Source: Smittium mucronatum | Lineage: Eukaryota > Kickxellomycota > Harpellomycetes > Harpellales > Legeriomycetaceae | Assembly (NCBI GenBank): GCA_001953115.1 | Contig: LSSL01003675.1 | Coordinates: 1 to 21,995, forward strand | Direction of reading: 5' to 3' | DNA: 21,995 nucleotides | Part shown: one piece after another, positions 1 to 10,007 of the stretch | How positions within the stretch are numbered: the first letter of the stretch is position 1 | Layout: every line of letters starts with the position of its first letter | The notes under the pieces: model-generated | Told to the model about the DNA's origin: nothing | Database searches by the model: none | Seen by the model: the letters and a program-made list of their open reading frames with translations, nothing else | Translations under genes and position numbers: made by a program

Positions 1-705
1 TTATTATTCGTATTTTTTGGTTACTCCAATTGCTGCAGGTATAAACTTTTGATCTATTTTAGTAAAAACTGCGGCAATAACAGTATAACCATAATTTTAT
101 GATCTGAAAGTAGAGTCTATATGAATATTATCTGACTTTTAAAAAAAAATTAAGCAATATTTTAGAAGTCATTATATACCCTAGTGTGTTTATTTTTGAT
201 GAATGATCAGCTATATATGATTCCCGGAGATTTAAATTTTCAGAAAATAACTTACAACGTATTTCGAAATTTTTTTTGTTGATATTAAATTTTTTTTATT
301 TATTTTTATTCTATAGTTGTTGATTGTCGTTTATATATCTTTAATTTAAATTTTCGAACGACTGTAATCAGTAGTACGTTTAATTGTTCTTGGTTTGTGC
401 CCTAGCTCTTGAATTTTTATTACCTCAATATTTTCAAATTTCGAGATTCCAAAAAGACATTCTTCTAGATGATTCTCGGATGAAAATTTCTTTACCTCAT
501 TTATATTGGTTCTAACTATTTTTAAATCGCCTAAACACCCCAAAGTTCAAAAGTTTTTACATCTGTATACGCAATAAGCATGTACATTTTTTCTTTTATT
601 GTAAGACACTCTCAACCATCCTAGGTAATTATTATATTCAGATCCATCAACTTCGATCCAGTTTTTTGATAAACGATTCGTTATTTTTGTGATTTGGAAA
701 TTAAT
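1..705 (-). pseudogene. Decayed MULE-like transposase with FLYWCH/GCM-like zinc finger, running to the left edge
   Basis: Read on the minus strand, 705 to 346 is one frame of about 118 codons broken only by a TGA at 547-549. It carries a zinc-finger pattern resembling FLYWCH/WRKY-GCM fingers: Cys in YCVYRCKN, Cys in LGCLGDLKIVR, then ENHLEEC. About 130-285 is open in a different frame. From 138 down to 7 another segment reads HIDSTFRS, a TAA at 97-99, then NYGYTVIAAVF and FIPAAIGV. This resembles the first catalytic-Asp region of MULE transposases (D-x-T-F, then a P-x-A motif 20-30 residues on). Two TAA codons follow at 1-6. Zinc finger followed by DDE domain is the usual MULE order. Stops and frame changes make it a relic. 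The rest of the transposase and both terminal repeats are not visible. The family call comes from motif recognition; the inactive state is seen directly. Confidence 0.6.
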
Positions 706-1067
706 TCAAAAAAAATTGCAGATATTTTACACCTTATAAACATAAACATAGAAGTAGTATTATGTTAATACAGAATTATAAAGCATTTTTTAAGTGTGAA
801 AAATAACGACTGAGTTAATATAAAACTTATTGGCTACATTTATTTATTTTTATTATGGAGATAAAGTATATCGCCAATAATTTACAAGTGCATAGTATTA
901 TTCTGTTTTTAAACTAATTTTTTATTGGTAGCGTAATTGTATTGACCGATTTGGAAAGATGATAATTAATCCTGAAACCTTCCAATCAAAAATTTTAAAA
1001 AAATCAATGAGAAAATCCAGCTTGGATTTAATGAGGTATTTGCTTGGAGTATGCGTTATATAAAAAC
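706..1067. other. AT-rich stretch without a supported gene
   Basis: No open frame, RNA gene or clear repeat was found here. It lies between the transposase relic and the 20-bp tandem repeat. A single AGCTTGG word at 1019-1025 resembles the repeat core and may be an outlying, degraded unit. Confidence 0.5.
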
Positions 1068-1187
1068 AAAATCAGCTTGGATTTATTAAAACAGCTTGCA
1101 AATTAATAAAATAGCTTGTAAATTAATAAAATAGCTTGTAAATTAATAAGCCAGCTTGTGGACCAATAAAATGACTCGTGTTTAATA
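1068..1187. repeat. Tandem repeat of about 20 bp, 5-6 units, the outer ones diverged
   Basis: Successive 20-bp units start at 1088, 1108, 1128, 1148 and 1168. The units at 1108 and 1128 are identical (aaaatagcttgtaaattaat), the unit at 1088 differs at two bases, and those at 1148 and 1168 are more diverged. The AGCTTG core recurs at 1093, 1113, 1133 and 1153, with a further copy 19 bp upstream at 1074. The unit at 1148 ends in CCAAT (1163-1167). It overlaps no gene and its function is unknown. Confidence 0.85.
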
Positions 1188-2321
1188 TTTAACCATTTAT
1201 TCTGTGTCAAATTGTTTTTAACCAAAGAAAAGCATTAACTTGAGTAAGTATCCATATTATTGAATTTTTATTGGATGTAAAAATTGTGTAAATAAAAAAG
1301 TAAGAGTAATCCATATGATTTTTGTTGAGCTGGAAACGAGCCAATAGTTGTATTAAATGAAGGCCGAGTAGAGGTATAAAATTAGTTTTTGATCTGCTGG
1401 TTCAGAAATTAGTGCACATTCTGCGGAATGTCAAGTAGTCGCGATTTGGATAATTTCAGTTTGGTTCACTGTTAACTATAATTATTTACTAAACAATGAC
1501 CCTTCATTAGATGGGCTTGCTCGTAAAAATAAATAATAAGGAATAGGACCTAAAAGTGTTTATCTTATGGTCATTAATCTATATATGCCTATCCCAAACA
1601 TGACTGACGAGGGTATTTGAGGTATTTGGGGGATCATTTTCAAGGCCAGACATTTTTTGCTATGAAAACTATTATTTAAAAAAAATTAAATCAATTCCAA
1701 ACCAATAAAGATGTTATAAAGTACAGCTCTAATAATTTTTTTATATTTCGCCAATGGAAATTACTTTGTTATTTCCAACTACTGATTAACCAATATATAT
1801 ATATATATATAATATGTTAATTTTCTAAATTAGGAAAGTAGTTTAGCATTAATAGGGAGGTATCTGATCTTAAAAAGGATCTATAATTGGTAAATATATA
1901 CACATTTTCATTGGTAACTCTGGTAAATTTGGCGGCAGAATGGGGAGTTTGATTACAGTGGCCAGTTAATTATCATTGGTTTTAGATGTATGCGTTTTTA
2001 TTGGACCTGAAATTATATATTATCGAATCAACACTTTTAATTGTTTAATCTAACTTTCAGCCTAGATATATTTAACCACATCTCAAGTACCCAAAGTCCT
2101 TCTTTAGGTGCGTTTAGCAGCATTTCAAGAAATCTGGTCAATAATTTAGCCTGATTGCTGATGGAAATTACATGCTTTTTATTACTAGTCGTAACAAATC
2201 AAAGCAAATTTTGAAAAAAAAAAACATTAGTGCCAAGAGCATCTTGCGTAATTGGAGTTTGCCCCAATTAGGAAATAGTTAAGATGAATTAATTAAATAT
2301 AAATAATTGGTTTATAGATAA
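1188..2321. other. Intergenic stretch rich in CCAAT/ATTGG words, with one short coding-like piece
   Basis: No intact gene was found. Twelve CCAAT or ATTGG words occur here, for example at 1270, 1341, 1702, 1751, 1790, 1886, 1910, 1975, 2000, 2251, 2264 and 2306. A 47-codon plus-strand open stretch at 1393-1533 (including ISAHSAECQVVAIW) has ordinary protein-like composition but no start, no upstream continuation and no family I recognise. An (AT)n microsatellite lies at 1793-1812. Confidence 0.4.
1793..1812. repeat. (AT)n microsatellite
   Basis: About nine consecutive AT dinucleotides directly follow a CCAAT word at 1790-1794. This is simple-sequence DNA of the kind common in AT-rich intergenic regions. 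Confidence 0.85.
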
Positions 2322-3060
2322 AGTGACTCGAAAAGACACATAGCATGGACATTGGCTGGACGGCGATGGCACAAGATAGTCAGTCTTCTGTTTGCCCATT
2401 CCGGGACCAAAATTACAACAAGACAAATTTATGCAAAGTGGGATTTTCTATTTGGTGGTAACTTGAAACCAATCCCAGACTAGGCGTATGTGATTAATTC
2501 GGAGATTAGTTGGCTGTAATAAGCTTTGTTTTTGCATTAGCTGCCCTTGGGAGAATAAATGAGTTAATATATTCTGGCCGCTAACCAGAATTCGAAGCTG
2601 GGCTAGAAATAAGGAAAGACTGGTATCAGCTGAAGAAATGCATTCACAAAACCATAAAAGTATTGGGATTGCTAAATGCTTTCTTTGAACATTTGAATCC
2701 AGAGATTTCCTCATGCTCGTCTGATTTGGCGGAGGAAATTAAAGACTGCCAATAAAGACGGTCTAAAAGATTTAGACAAATAGGGGTACATTGTTTTCGA
2801 ATAGCTGAGTATTGTTGACGAATTAGGATAGATGCGGATAATGCCGAAGCAAAAATAGGTCAAAAAACGTGTTTTGGCCGATTCACTATTTCCAAATTGG
2901 CTTAAAATAAGCGCTACATTGTTTTGGAAAGAGCCAATGGTTGGCTGATCTCCCAGATAGGTCTAGAGATTGAATCTATAATAGGAAACTGACTAATGAG
3001 GGCAAGCCGAATTGTAGCCAATAACTGTAACTGGCTGGGATTTGGCGTTGCAGTAAATGT
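2322..3060 (+). pseudogene. Coding-like relic, possibly including a Myb/SANT-like piece
   Basis: This stretch is richer in GC than its surroundings (35-50% in sampled lines) and stays open in pieces. The plus frame at 2322-2480 gives 53 codons including WHKIVSLLF and TTRQIYAKWDFLFG, which resembles helices 2-3 of a Myb/SANT repeat with about five extra residues between the tryptophans. After a frame change, 2585-2752 gives 56 open codons (KDWYQLKKCIHKTIKV, LNAFFEHLNPEI). The same frame continues past isolated stops at 2753, 2813, 2908 and 2992 almost to 3100. An 88-codon minus-strand frame overlaps it at 2448-2714, so the coding strand is not certain. No ATG-to-stop gene can be built. A degraded gene or transposon open frame is the best reading; the Myb link is tentative. 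Confidence 0.35.
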
Positions 3061-3398
3061 GTTTATTTTGCAGATCCCTAAAAATAAAAACGAGTATATA
3101 TTTCAAAAAAAAAAAAAGCTTTATGCTCAAAAACCCAAACCCAAAACATAACCCAAATGCAAAGCTGTTTAGCTCTATTTGTACTTATTTTTGCTCATTA
3201 AAAAAGTAAATTTTTGATATTAAAAGGATTTTCTATCGCTATACAGTTCTCTGTCTTTGGTCAACTCTCTTTTTATATATATATTTTTGCAGATAAACTT
3301 TCTCATATCCTTATCCAGCTCACTAGCCACCCATTTTCTTTATCTCTTCATTTTTTTTTACTACAAAAAAAAACGAACGCTACATTTTAGAATTCACA
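3061..3398 (+). promoter_or_regulatory. Upstream region of RPN13
   Basis: This is the 338 bp between the coding-like relic and the RPN13 start. It moves from A-runs to a pyrimidine-rich tract (3240-3360) with TATA-like sequence (TTTATATATATAT, 3271-3283) and a TTTTTGCAG at about 3284-3292 that could be the 3' end of a leader intron. The RPN13 ATG has A at -3. No transcription-factor site was identified with confidence. Confidence 0.3.
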
Positions 3399-4877
3399 AT
3401 GACTTCTCTATTTGATTCAAATCCTCATTCCCGGTTTAGAAACCTTTCCAACCCAAACTATCTCCTCGAATTTAAAGCCGGAAGATGTATTAGAGACGGT
3501 GAAACCGATTGGGTCAGGCCTGATTCGAGAAGAGGGTAAATAATTTCTTATTCCCTCTCGATTTTTCCAATTTTATCCAAACCGTTATAGTTATTTTTAT
3601 CTCATGTACTAATTGTCATTTCTTTTCTGTGGGGGTTTCTTTGTATATAGAGTATGTTTTATAGAGCAGGTTCGTTTTGTTCCTTTTATTTTTATTGCAA
3701 TCTTTCTTATCTTTTTACTCTATTTAATTTTACATCCAATTCTTCCATTCTGCTAACCTAGGACGATGATGACGGTATGGCTAAGTTTTGTTGGAAACCT
3801 CTCGGTTCCAGTGAAGCTGAAGAGGTATTTATCTGCTTTTTCTTCGTTATTTGCTTTTTAATAACCTTTCTTTGTCTCTTCTTTTTTTTAAATTTTCTTT
3901 ATTAAACAATTTCAAAAATTCAACAGTCCTGGATAGTCTTCCCAGGTGATATCGTGTTTAGAAAAGTCAAAGAATCCAGCGGCAGGGTTTATGTTCTCAA
4001 ATTCTTCTCTTCTCCTGAAAGACAATTCTTCTGGATGCAAGAACCCGATGAGAAAAAAGATAGAAGCATTGCTGCCACTGTTTCAAAACTAATCAACGGC
4101 TCCGAAATGGACTTTGAAATGGAGGAAGTTCACGATACCCCTCTTTCAAACACCTTCAGCGATCCCAACAATTTCTCCGGTTCTAATAGTGGTTTGAATT
4201 CCGCCATAAATAATCACAACGAACATTCTGCTGTAGCCCAAGAGGCCCACACCAATTTAAATTCTACTCTTTCTACCGCTTTTGTTGGCGGAGTTCCTTC
4301 AAATATGGCTTCCTCTTCCTCCTCTCATATTATACATGATGATATTAGCTCCTCTTTGGCCAGCACAAAACCCGACTTACAAGACTTAAAAAGCATTATC
4401 GAAAATATCCGTGTTCCTCAAACCTACAAAGACTCCCCTTTAAAACTTAGCAATGTCATCTCCCCCGATGTTTTGCTACCTTTGCTCAACGATCCCGATT
4501 TTTGCAATGGTATTTTTTCTCTTTCTTGTTTCACACCTTTATTTAATATCCTTTATATATTTCTCTCATAATTTCACCACCACTAGTTTTGTTCCCACAA
4601 CTTCCTGAGGGTGTTCCCAAAACCAAGGAAGAGCTCGAAAACACTATCAGAAGCCCTCAATTCGAAAATTCCATTCAGTCCCTCTCTTTTGCTCTTGAGT
4701 CCGGCCAAATGGCCCCCTTAGCTCAATCCCTTGGTACCATTCTTATTATATTTCCTCATTTTAGCTTTTTTCTAACTATACATCTTTTCTGTTGTAGGTC
4801 TTCATCCCGACTCTCTTTCTAGCGTCGAAAGCTTTCTGAATGCTCTTAAAGAAAAGATCCACCGAGAAAACCAATAG
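3399..4877 (+). CDS. RPN13: Proteasomal ubiquitin receptor Rpn13/ADRM1, six exons, 342 aa
   Basis: Exons are 3399-3535, 3651-3669, 3762-3824, 3927-4509, 4587-4733 and 4798-4877, 1029 nt in total including the TAG. The N-terminal PRU domain (about residues 20-131) shows YLLEFKAGR, then FCWK at 61-64, IVFPGD at 76-81, RVYVLKF at 93-99 and FFWMQEP at 107-113, all characteristic of Rpn13. A Ser/Asn-rich linker follows. The C-terminal DEUBAD domain (about 220-342) has ISPDVLLPLL, a TKEEL-NTIRSPQF block (280-293) and LESGQMAPL. In the family, PRU binds ubiquitin and Rpn2 in the 19S particle, and DEUBAD recruits and activates the deubiquitinase Uch37/UCHL5. Human ADRM1 is 407 aa, so this version has a shorter linker. 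Intron 2 has an atypical GTTCGT donor and a TGCTAAC branch-like motif only about 5 nt from its AG. The 19-nt exon 2 is needed to restore the PRU strand VCFIEQ. RNA evidence would settle the exon edges. Confidence 0.95.
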
Positions 4878-5217
4878 TTATCTGATTTTCTGCTTCTTTT
4901 TAATTAGTCCAGTTTTTCATCGTTTCTATTCGCCAGACTTGATCTTTTGCTTTTTATTGGATTTTGTCATCTTTCTGATGTTTCCAGCTACCAATAATAT
5001 TTAAAATACCCCATTTTTTATCCTTGTGCTTATTGGTCCTTTTTTCGTTGTTTTTAAATAATTTTATTTGCCGAATATTCAGCCATTTTAACTTTTGAAT
5101 AAATCTCCAAATCCAATGTTATTCAATGCTTCCTTATTTATATACCAAAAAAATCCATTATTCAAGTAATTATATTCTAGAATTTTATCAAAAAATTTAA
5201 TAAGTCGAAAATAGCGA
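4878..5217. promoter_or_regulatory. RPN13-PRP16 spacer with three CCAAT boxes
   Basis: This 340-bp spacer separates two genes in the same orientation, so it should hold the RPN13 3' end and the PRP16 promoter. Three CCAAT-type words occur within 81 bp: ATTGG at 4956-4960, CCAAT at 4991-4995 and ATTGG at 5032-5036, about 180-260 bp upstream of the PRP16 ATG. That spacing would suit a HAP/NF-Y-type factor, which is inference. An AATAAA lies at 5098-5103, but it is about 220 bp beyond the RPN13 stop, so its role is doubtful. Confidence 0.35.
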
Positions 5218-8200
5218 ATGGATAAATCCCATTCTCAAATTATTAGTAATCTCCAAGATATCGTGAAAAACAATGTCATTGTTGATAAAATAATCCAGTT
5301 TGCCAGAGATAATTCTTCCTTCGATACCTTCAAAATCCGTTGCGGTGCTTTAGCCAGATTAGATGCAGATTTTCTTTCCAAAATATACAATGAATTTCAA
5401 AACTCCACAAAGATCCCTGTCCCTATTTCTAAACCCTCTTCCCAACCTTCTCTCGAAAATGATTTTAGCTCTGGTGGTCTAATAATCATGAAAAAAAATT
5501 CCGATAAAAAACAAAATGATCAACCTAAAACTTCAATTCTCGGTCTCGATAAACTCGCTGATTTGAAACGTTCCCAAGCCCTTTCTTTTGATCTTGAAGA
5601 TTCTCCAAATCCAAATCCTGTCAAAGTAAGAGATTTCGAATTTAAAAAACCCGATGGTTCCATTCTTTCTCAATTCAAACGAAAACATAGAGCTGATACC
5701 CCATCTCTTGGAACTGGTCTTTCTCAAGAAGCTGAATCCAGAGTGCTCGACAGGAAACGCCGCGCTCGGCCAAGTGGCACCAGTTCTGCAATTACCAATA
5801 GCAACTCTAAATCCAGTACTCTCGATTCAAATAGATCATATTACCACGAACATAGTAAATACAATAACCACGATTCCCGTACTCAAAAAAAAGATTTTCA
5901 AAACAATGATTCTTTTCGAAATACCCTTCATCACCATCACCAAGAGCGTCTAGATTCGGATCGTTCTAGTTCTTCTAATAGATTTTCTTCCAATTCTGAT
6001 TATCCAAAATTTGAAAATTCCCGCACTAGAGATCATAATTCTGACCAAAGCCGCGCACACGATCGTTCATATACTAGATCTTCCTCAAAATTCGATTATA
6101 ATAACGGTATTCACACATTCTATTTTCCGCTCTCCAAACCCCTCTTTTCTTTTTTTTTCTTTTTTTAGATTTCATTCTCCCCTTTTATTACACTTTTTAA
6201 AATATCACCATTTTATCTATTTTCTATATCTGTTATTAAATTTATTTTTTTTGGGATTTTTTTTCAGACTCTAGAACTCAAAAAAAATCCTCCGAATGGG
6301 ATTACCCAACCCCAAAAATAAATTCAAGTCGGTATCGAGACACGATCCCCGAATACCCGAGACAATCTACAAGATCTGACCGTTCAAATACCAGAGTTGG
6401 TTCAAAATACTCCATCTCTGAAAAAAATATCAATGAAATCGATCCCCTTGACGAGAAGAATTGGAAGGAAGAGCAAACAAGACTTGATCGCGAGTGGTAC
6501 AGTATAGATGAAACTGGTGCTCAAGACGACGTTCATAACTCTTTCGCCGATTACACCGATTATGATAACCAACGTGAACAGAAATTAAAAAGCTCTTCTA
6601 AACCCGATCCTGACAGTACCGAATCTTTATCCGCTCGCCAAAAACAATATAATCAAGATACTCAGATGTGGGAACGAAACAGACTTTTGCAATCCGGTAT
6701 TGCTATGAACCGCTTGGAAGCTAATGACGATGATGATATGACTGAAGATCGTGTACATCTCTTGGTACACGATATCAAACCTCCTTTCCTTGATGGGAGA
6801 ATGGTATATAGCACTCAAATTGGTACTGTTTCCACTGTACGTGATCCAACTAGTGATCTCGCTATATTTTCAAGAAAGGGTAGCAGGCTAGTCATCGAAA
6901 AAAGGTCACAGCGTGAGCGTGAAAAGGCTACTGCCGCTGCTGCTAATCTCGCTGGTACCGTTCTCGGTAACGTATTAGGTGTCAAAGATGCCGATGTTGA
7001 AAATGAAGAATCTCAAGATGTAGATCCCCAAGACACAGACATCAATGAATCAAAAAATTCATATTCCAACTCTTCGTTCAACAACAAAAATAAACATAAA
7101 CATCCTGATGGTTCTTCTACAAGCAAGGGATCCAGTAACTTTTCAACCACTAAATCTCTTAAAGAACAACGTGAGTACCTGCCCGCATTCGCATGTCGAG
7201 ATGATTTGATGCGCATCATACGAGATAATCAAGTAGTCATTGTTGTTGGTGAAACTGGTTCTGGAAAAACCACTCAGCTCGCTCAGTACATGATGGAAAA
7301 CGGATTCTCCAAATATGGACTCATTGGATGCACTCAACCCAGACGTGTTGCCGCAATGTCTGTTGCTAAGCGTGTAAGCGAAGAAATGGGCGTAAGTTTA
7401 GGTGAAGAAGTTGGATACGCGATACGGTTTGAGGATTGCACATCCCAAAAAACCAAAATTAAATATATGACAGATGGTGTTTTATTGCGTGAATCTTTAA
7501 ACGATCGTGATCTTGACAAATATTCAGCAATCATCATGGATGAAGCTCACGAACGGGCCCTCAACACAGACGTTCTCCTCGGTCTCCTTAAACAAGTAGT
7601 TTCTCGTAGAAATGATTTAAAACTTATTGTTACTTCTGCCACCATGAACGCAGAACGGTTCTCCAACTTTTTTGCTAATGCCCCTATTTTCACCATCCCT
7701 GGAAGAACTTTTCCTGTTGAAGTCTTGTTTAGTAAAACTCCGTGTGAGGATTATGTCGAATCTGCAGTTAAACAGATTATTGCAATTCACTTATCCCAAC
7801 CTGCCGGTGATATCCTCGTATTTATGACTGGTCAGGAGGATATAGAAGTCACTTGCCAAGTGGTATCAGGTAATTTTATCCCATCTTCTTTTATTTCAAA
7901 GTCTGTTTATTTAATTAATTTTTTATTTCTAAACCATATTCTTTTAGAGAGATTAAAAGATGTTGACGGAGCGCCAAAACTCTCTGTTTTACCTATTTAT
8001 TCCCAACTACCGGCCGATTTGCAATCGAAAATTTTTGATGCTTCCGAAGATGGAGTTCGAAAGGTGGTTGTTGCCACCAACATTGCCGAAACCTCACTGA
8101 CAGGTAGTTTTTTTTTTTTTTTTTTTTCATTCTGAAGCCGGCTTTTTATTTAACCATAGAATTCAAAAAATAACTTTTTTTCTTTTTTATGGAAAAGTCG

Positions 8201-9548
8201 ATGGTGTTAGGTATGTCGTTGATTCGGGCTATTATAAATTAAAGGTGTACAATCAGAGAATCGGTATGGATACGCTACAAATAACTCCAATAAGTCAAGC
8301 AAATGCAAACCAAAGATCCGGCAGAGCGGGGAGAACAGGACCTGGTGTGGCATACAGATTATACACTGAATCAGCGTATAAAAACGAAATGTTTCAAAGT
8401 CCAATCCCAGAAATCCAAAGAACTAATCTCTCCAATGTCGTGCTGCTTCTTAAATCGCTAGGAATAAAGAATCTACTCGAGTTCGATTTCATGGATCCAC
8501 CGCCTCAAGACAATATCCTAAATTCAATGTACCAGCTATGGATCCTGGGCGCTCTTGACAATCTAGGACAAATTACTGAACTTGGACTAAGAATGGTTGA
8601 GTTGCCTCTCGATCCATCCCTTGCTAAATTAATGGTTTCAGCTGTAGACTTGGGATGTGTTGCCGAGGCAGCTACTATAGTGTCGATGCTATCAGTGCCA
8701 TCAGTCTTTTATCGTCCCAAAGAGCGGGTCGAAGAATCTGATGCCATGAGGGAAAAGTTCTTTGTTCCAGAATCTGACCATCTAACCCTTTTGAATGTAT
8801 ACGCTCTCTGGAAATCCAATGGATGTCGAGATTATTGGTGTGCCAAACACTTCATTCAATCCAAATCTATGCGCAAAGCTAATGAAGTTCGATCCCAGCT
8901 CATTGAAATTATGACAAATAAATTGAAAATCAAATACACCAGTAGTGGCAAGGATTGGGATATTGTGAGAAAATGTATTTGCAATGCTTATTTCCATCAC
9001 GCAGCCCTCGTAAGATCACTGGGAACCTACAGGAACTTGAGAACTGGAATGCCATGTCATCTTCATCCAACCAGCGCGTTATACGGAATGGGATGTAAGT
9101 ATTTTTTTTTCCTTTGTACTTTTTGAAATTGAGTTCTTTTGTGTGTTTTTTACCCCCCCATTTTTGTGGAAAATTTCAGGTTATTTAAACAGTTTTTTGA
9201 TTTTGTGGTCAACCCTTTTCGATAGATACACCTGACTATATAGTTTATCACGAGCTTATATACACGAGTAAGGAGTACATGCAGTGTGTAACAGCAGTAG
9301 ATCCCCATTGGCTCGCAGAAATGGGACCCATGTTTTTTAGTATCAAGCAGACAGGGTATTCTCGATTGGATATGTTAAAAGACAATTCCATAATTCAAAA
9401 AAATCTGGAAATCGAACATCGCGCAATGACTAAAGCCGATACCTTAAACAAGAATGAGTCTTTCAAAACCCGGCGTATCAAAACGGGATCTGCCGCTAGT
9501 AGGTCTGAAATCGTCACTCCTGGACTCAAAAGCAAATTCAAAAATTGA
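5218..9548 (+). CDS. PRP16: Pre-mRNA-splicing ATP-dependent RNA helicase Prp16/DHX38, five exons, 1288 aa
   Basis: Exons are 5218-6106, 6268-7869, 7948-8103, 8198-9094 and 9226-9548, 3867 nt in total including the TGA. An in-frame TAG at 5212-5214 supports this ATG. The N-terminal ~560 residues are hydrophilic, rich in Ser, Asp, Arg and His, and include RLDREWY (368-374), a signature of this family. The DEAH helicase core follows: motif I GETGSGKT (624-631), motif II DEAH (721-724), motif III SAT (753-755), NIAETS at the exon 3 end and motif [10 protein letters not shown] (921-928). Then come the helicase-associated and OB-fold parts ([15 protein letters not shown] near 1165-1179, [11 protein letters not shown] in exon 5). 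Prp16 hydrolyses ATP to remodel the spliceosome between the two catalytic steps and proofreads splicing. Human DHX38 is 1227 aa and yeast Prp16 1071 aa, so the length fits. All four introns interrupt a codon after its first base. The [12 protein letters not shown] continuation and the closeness to DHX38 across the core separate it from Prp2, Prp22 and Prp43. Confidence 0.97.
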
Positions 9549-9807
9549 TCATTTACCCATTTCTTTTTGATTTGTTTTTGTGTTGATAAATAGCAATCTT
9601 GGAGGAAGAAATTTGATTTCCCTTGCATTTATTTGGTATACGTATCTTTTATCGTTTCATAGCAATATATAGTTTTTCTGGTTCTTGATCATAGCCAGGT
9701 TTATTTTTTTATCCTCCCGGCGGAACTTTAATCCCACCAGAATTGTCCTTTTTCTATTTTTTGCTATTTTAATAAAAGAATTAAACGTGATATAATCACT
9801 TATTAAA

Positions 9808-9843
9808 GGGGGGGGGGTTTTTTTTGATATTATTATTATTATT
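9808..9843. repeat. G10-T8 homopolymer junction followed by (ATT)5
   Basis: Ten G at 9808-9817 are followed by eight T at 9818-9825 and, after GAT, five ATT units at 9829-9843. It is the longest G run in a window where G runs are otherwise short. Homopolymer lengths of this kind are often miscalled in assemblies. Confidence 0.9.
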
Positions 9844-9911
9844 AGGATCAAGTTTTGTCTATTCTTTATATAGTGTGTAAGATTGTGGAGGAAATTCCAA
9901 GACATTTAAAA

Positions 9912-9934
9912 AATATATATATATACATATATAT
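9912..9934. repeat. (AT)n microsatellite, interrupted
   Basis: Alternating A/T with one CAT interruption. Very similar tracts (TATATATATACATATATA) lie in IWR1 intron 4 near 12703-12721 and, shorter, in IWR1 intron 6 near 13123-13138, consistent with simple-sequence DNA spread through the region. Confidence 0.8.
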
Positions 9935-10007
9935 TTGAAGATGCATCTTGATATACGGAAGGGTATGAAGGAGTGCTCAAGAAGAAACGGAAGAACGAAA
10001 TTGGTAA

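Larger units (their letters stand above)
9549..10007. other. Convergent spacer between PRP16 and RMT2
   Basis: This 459-bp stretch lies between two 3' ends and has no open frame I would support. It holds a dense set of simple repeats: G10 (9808-9817) followed directly by T8, (ATT)5 at 9829-9843, and an AT-rich (AT)n tract near 9912-9934. Transcript termination for both genes should occur here, but no canonical poly(A) signal stands out for either. Confidence 0.5.

Noticed and set aside
2448..2714. 88-codon minus-strand open frame
   Set aside because: No recognisable family, no flanking gene structure, and it overlaps the plus-strand coding-like frames; kept only as an alternative reading of the relic.
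3326..3331. GCCACC (reverse GGTGGC) upstream of RPN13 as a proteasome control element
   Set aside because: Only six of nine bases match the yeast element GGTGGCAAA, and use of that element outside ascomycete yeasts is not assured.
5654..6274. Alternative plus-strand frames of 99 and 87 codons inside PRP16 exon 1
   Set aside because: They are shadows of the Ser/Asp-rich PRP16 frame, which continues correctly across intron 1 into the conserved RLDREWY block.
9177..9192. Possible extra exon boundary (TTTCAG then AAACAG) within PRP16 intron 4
   Set aside because: Using either acceptor breaks the conserved [13 protein letters not shown] junction; only 9226 restores it.
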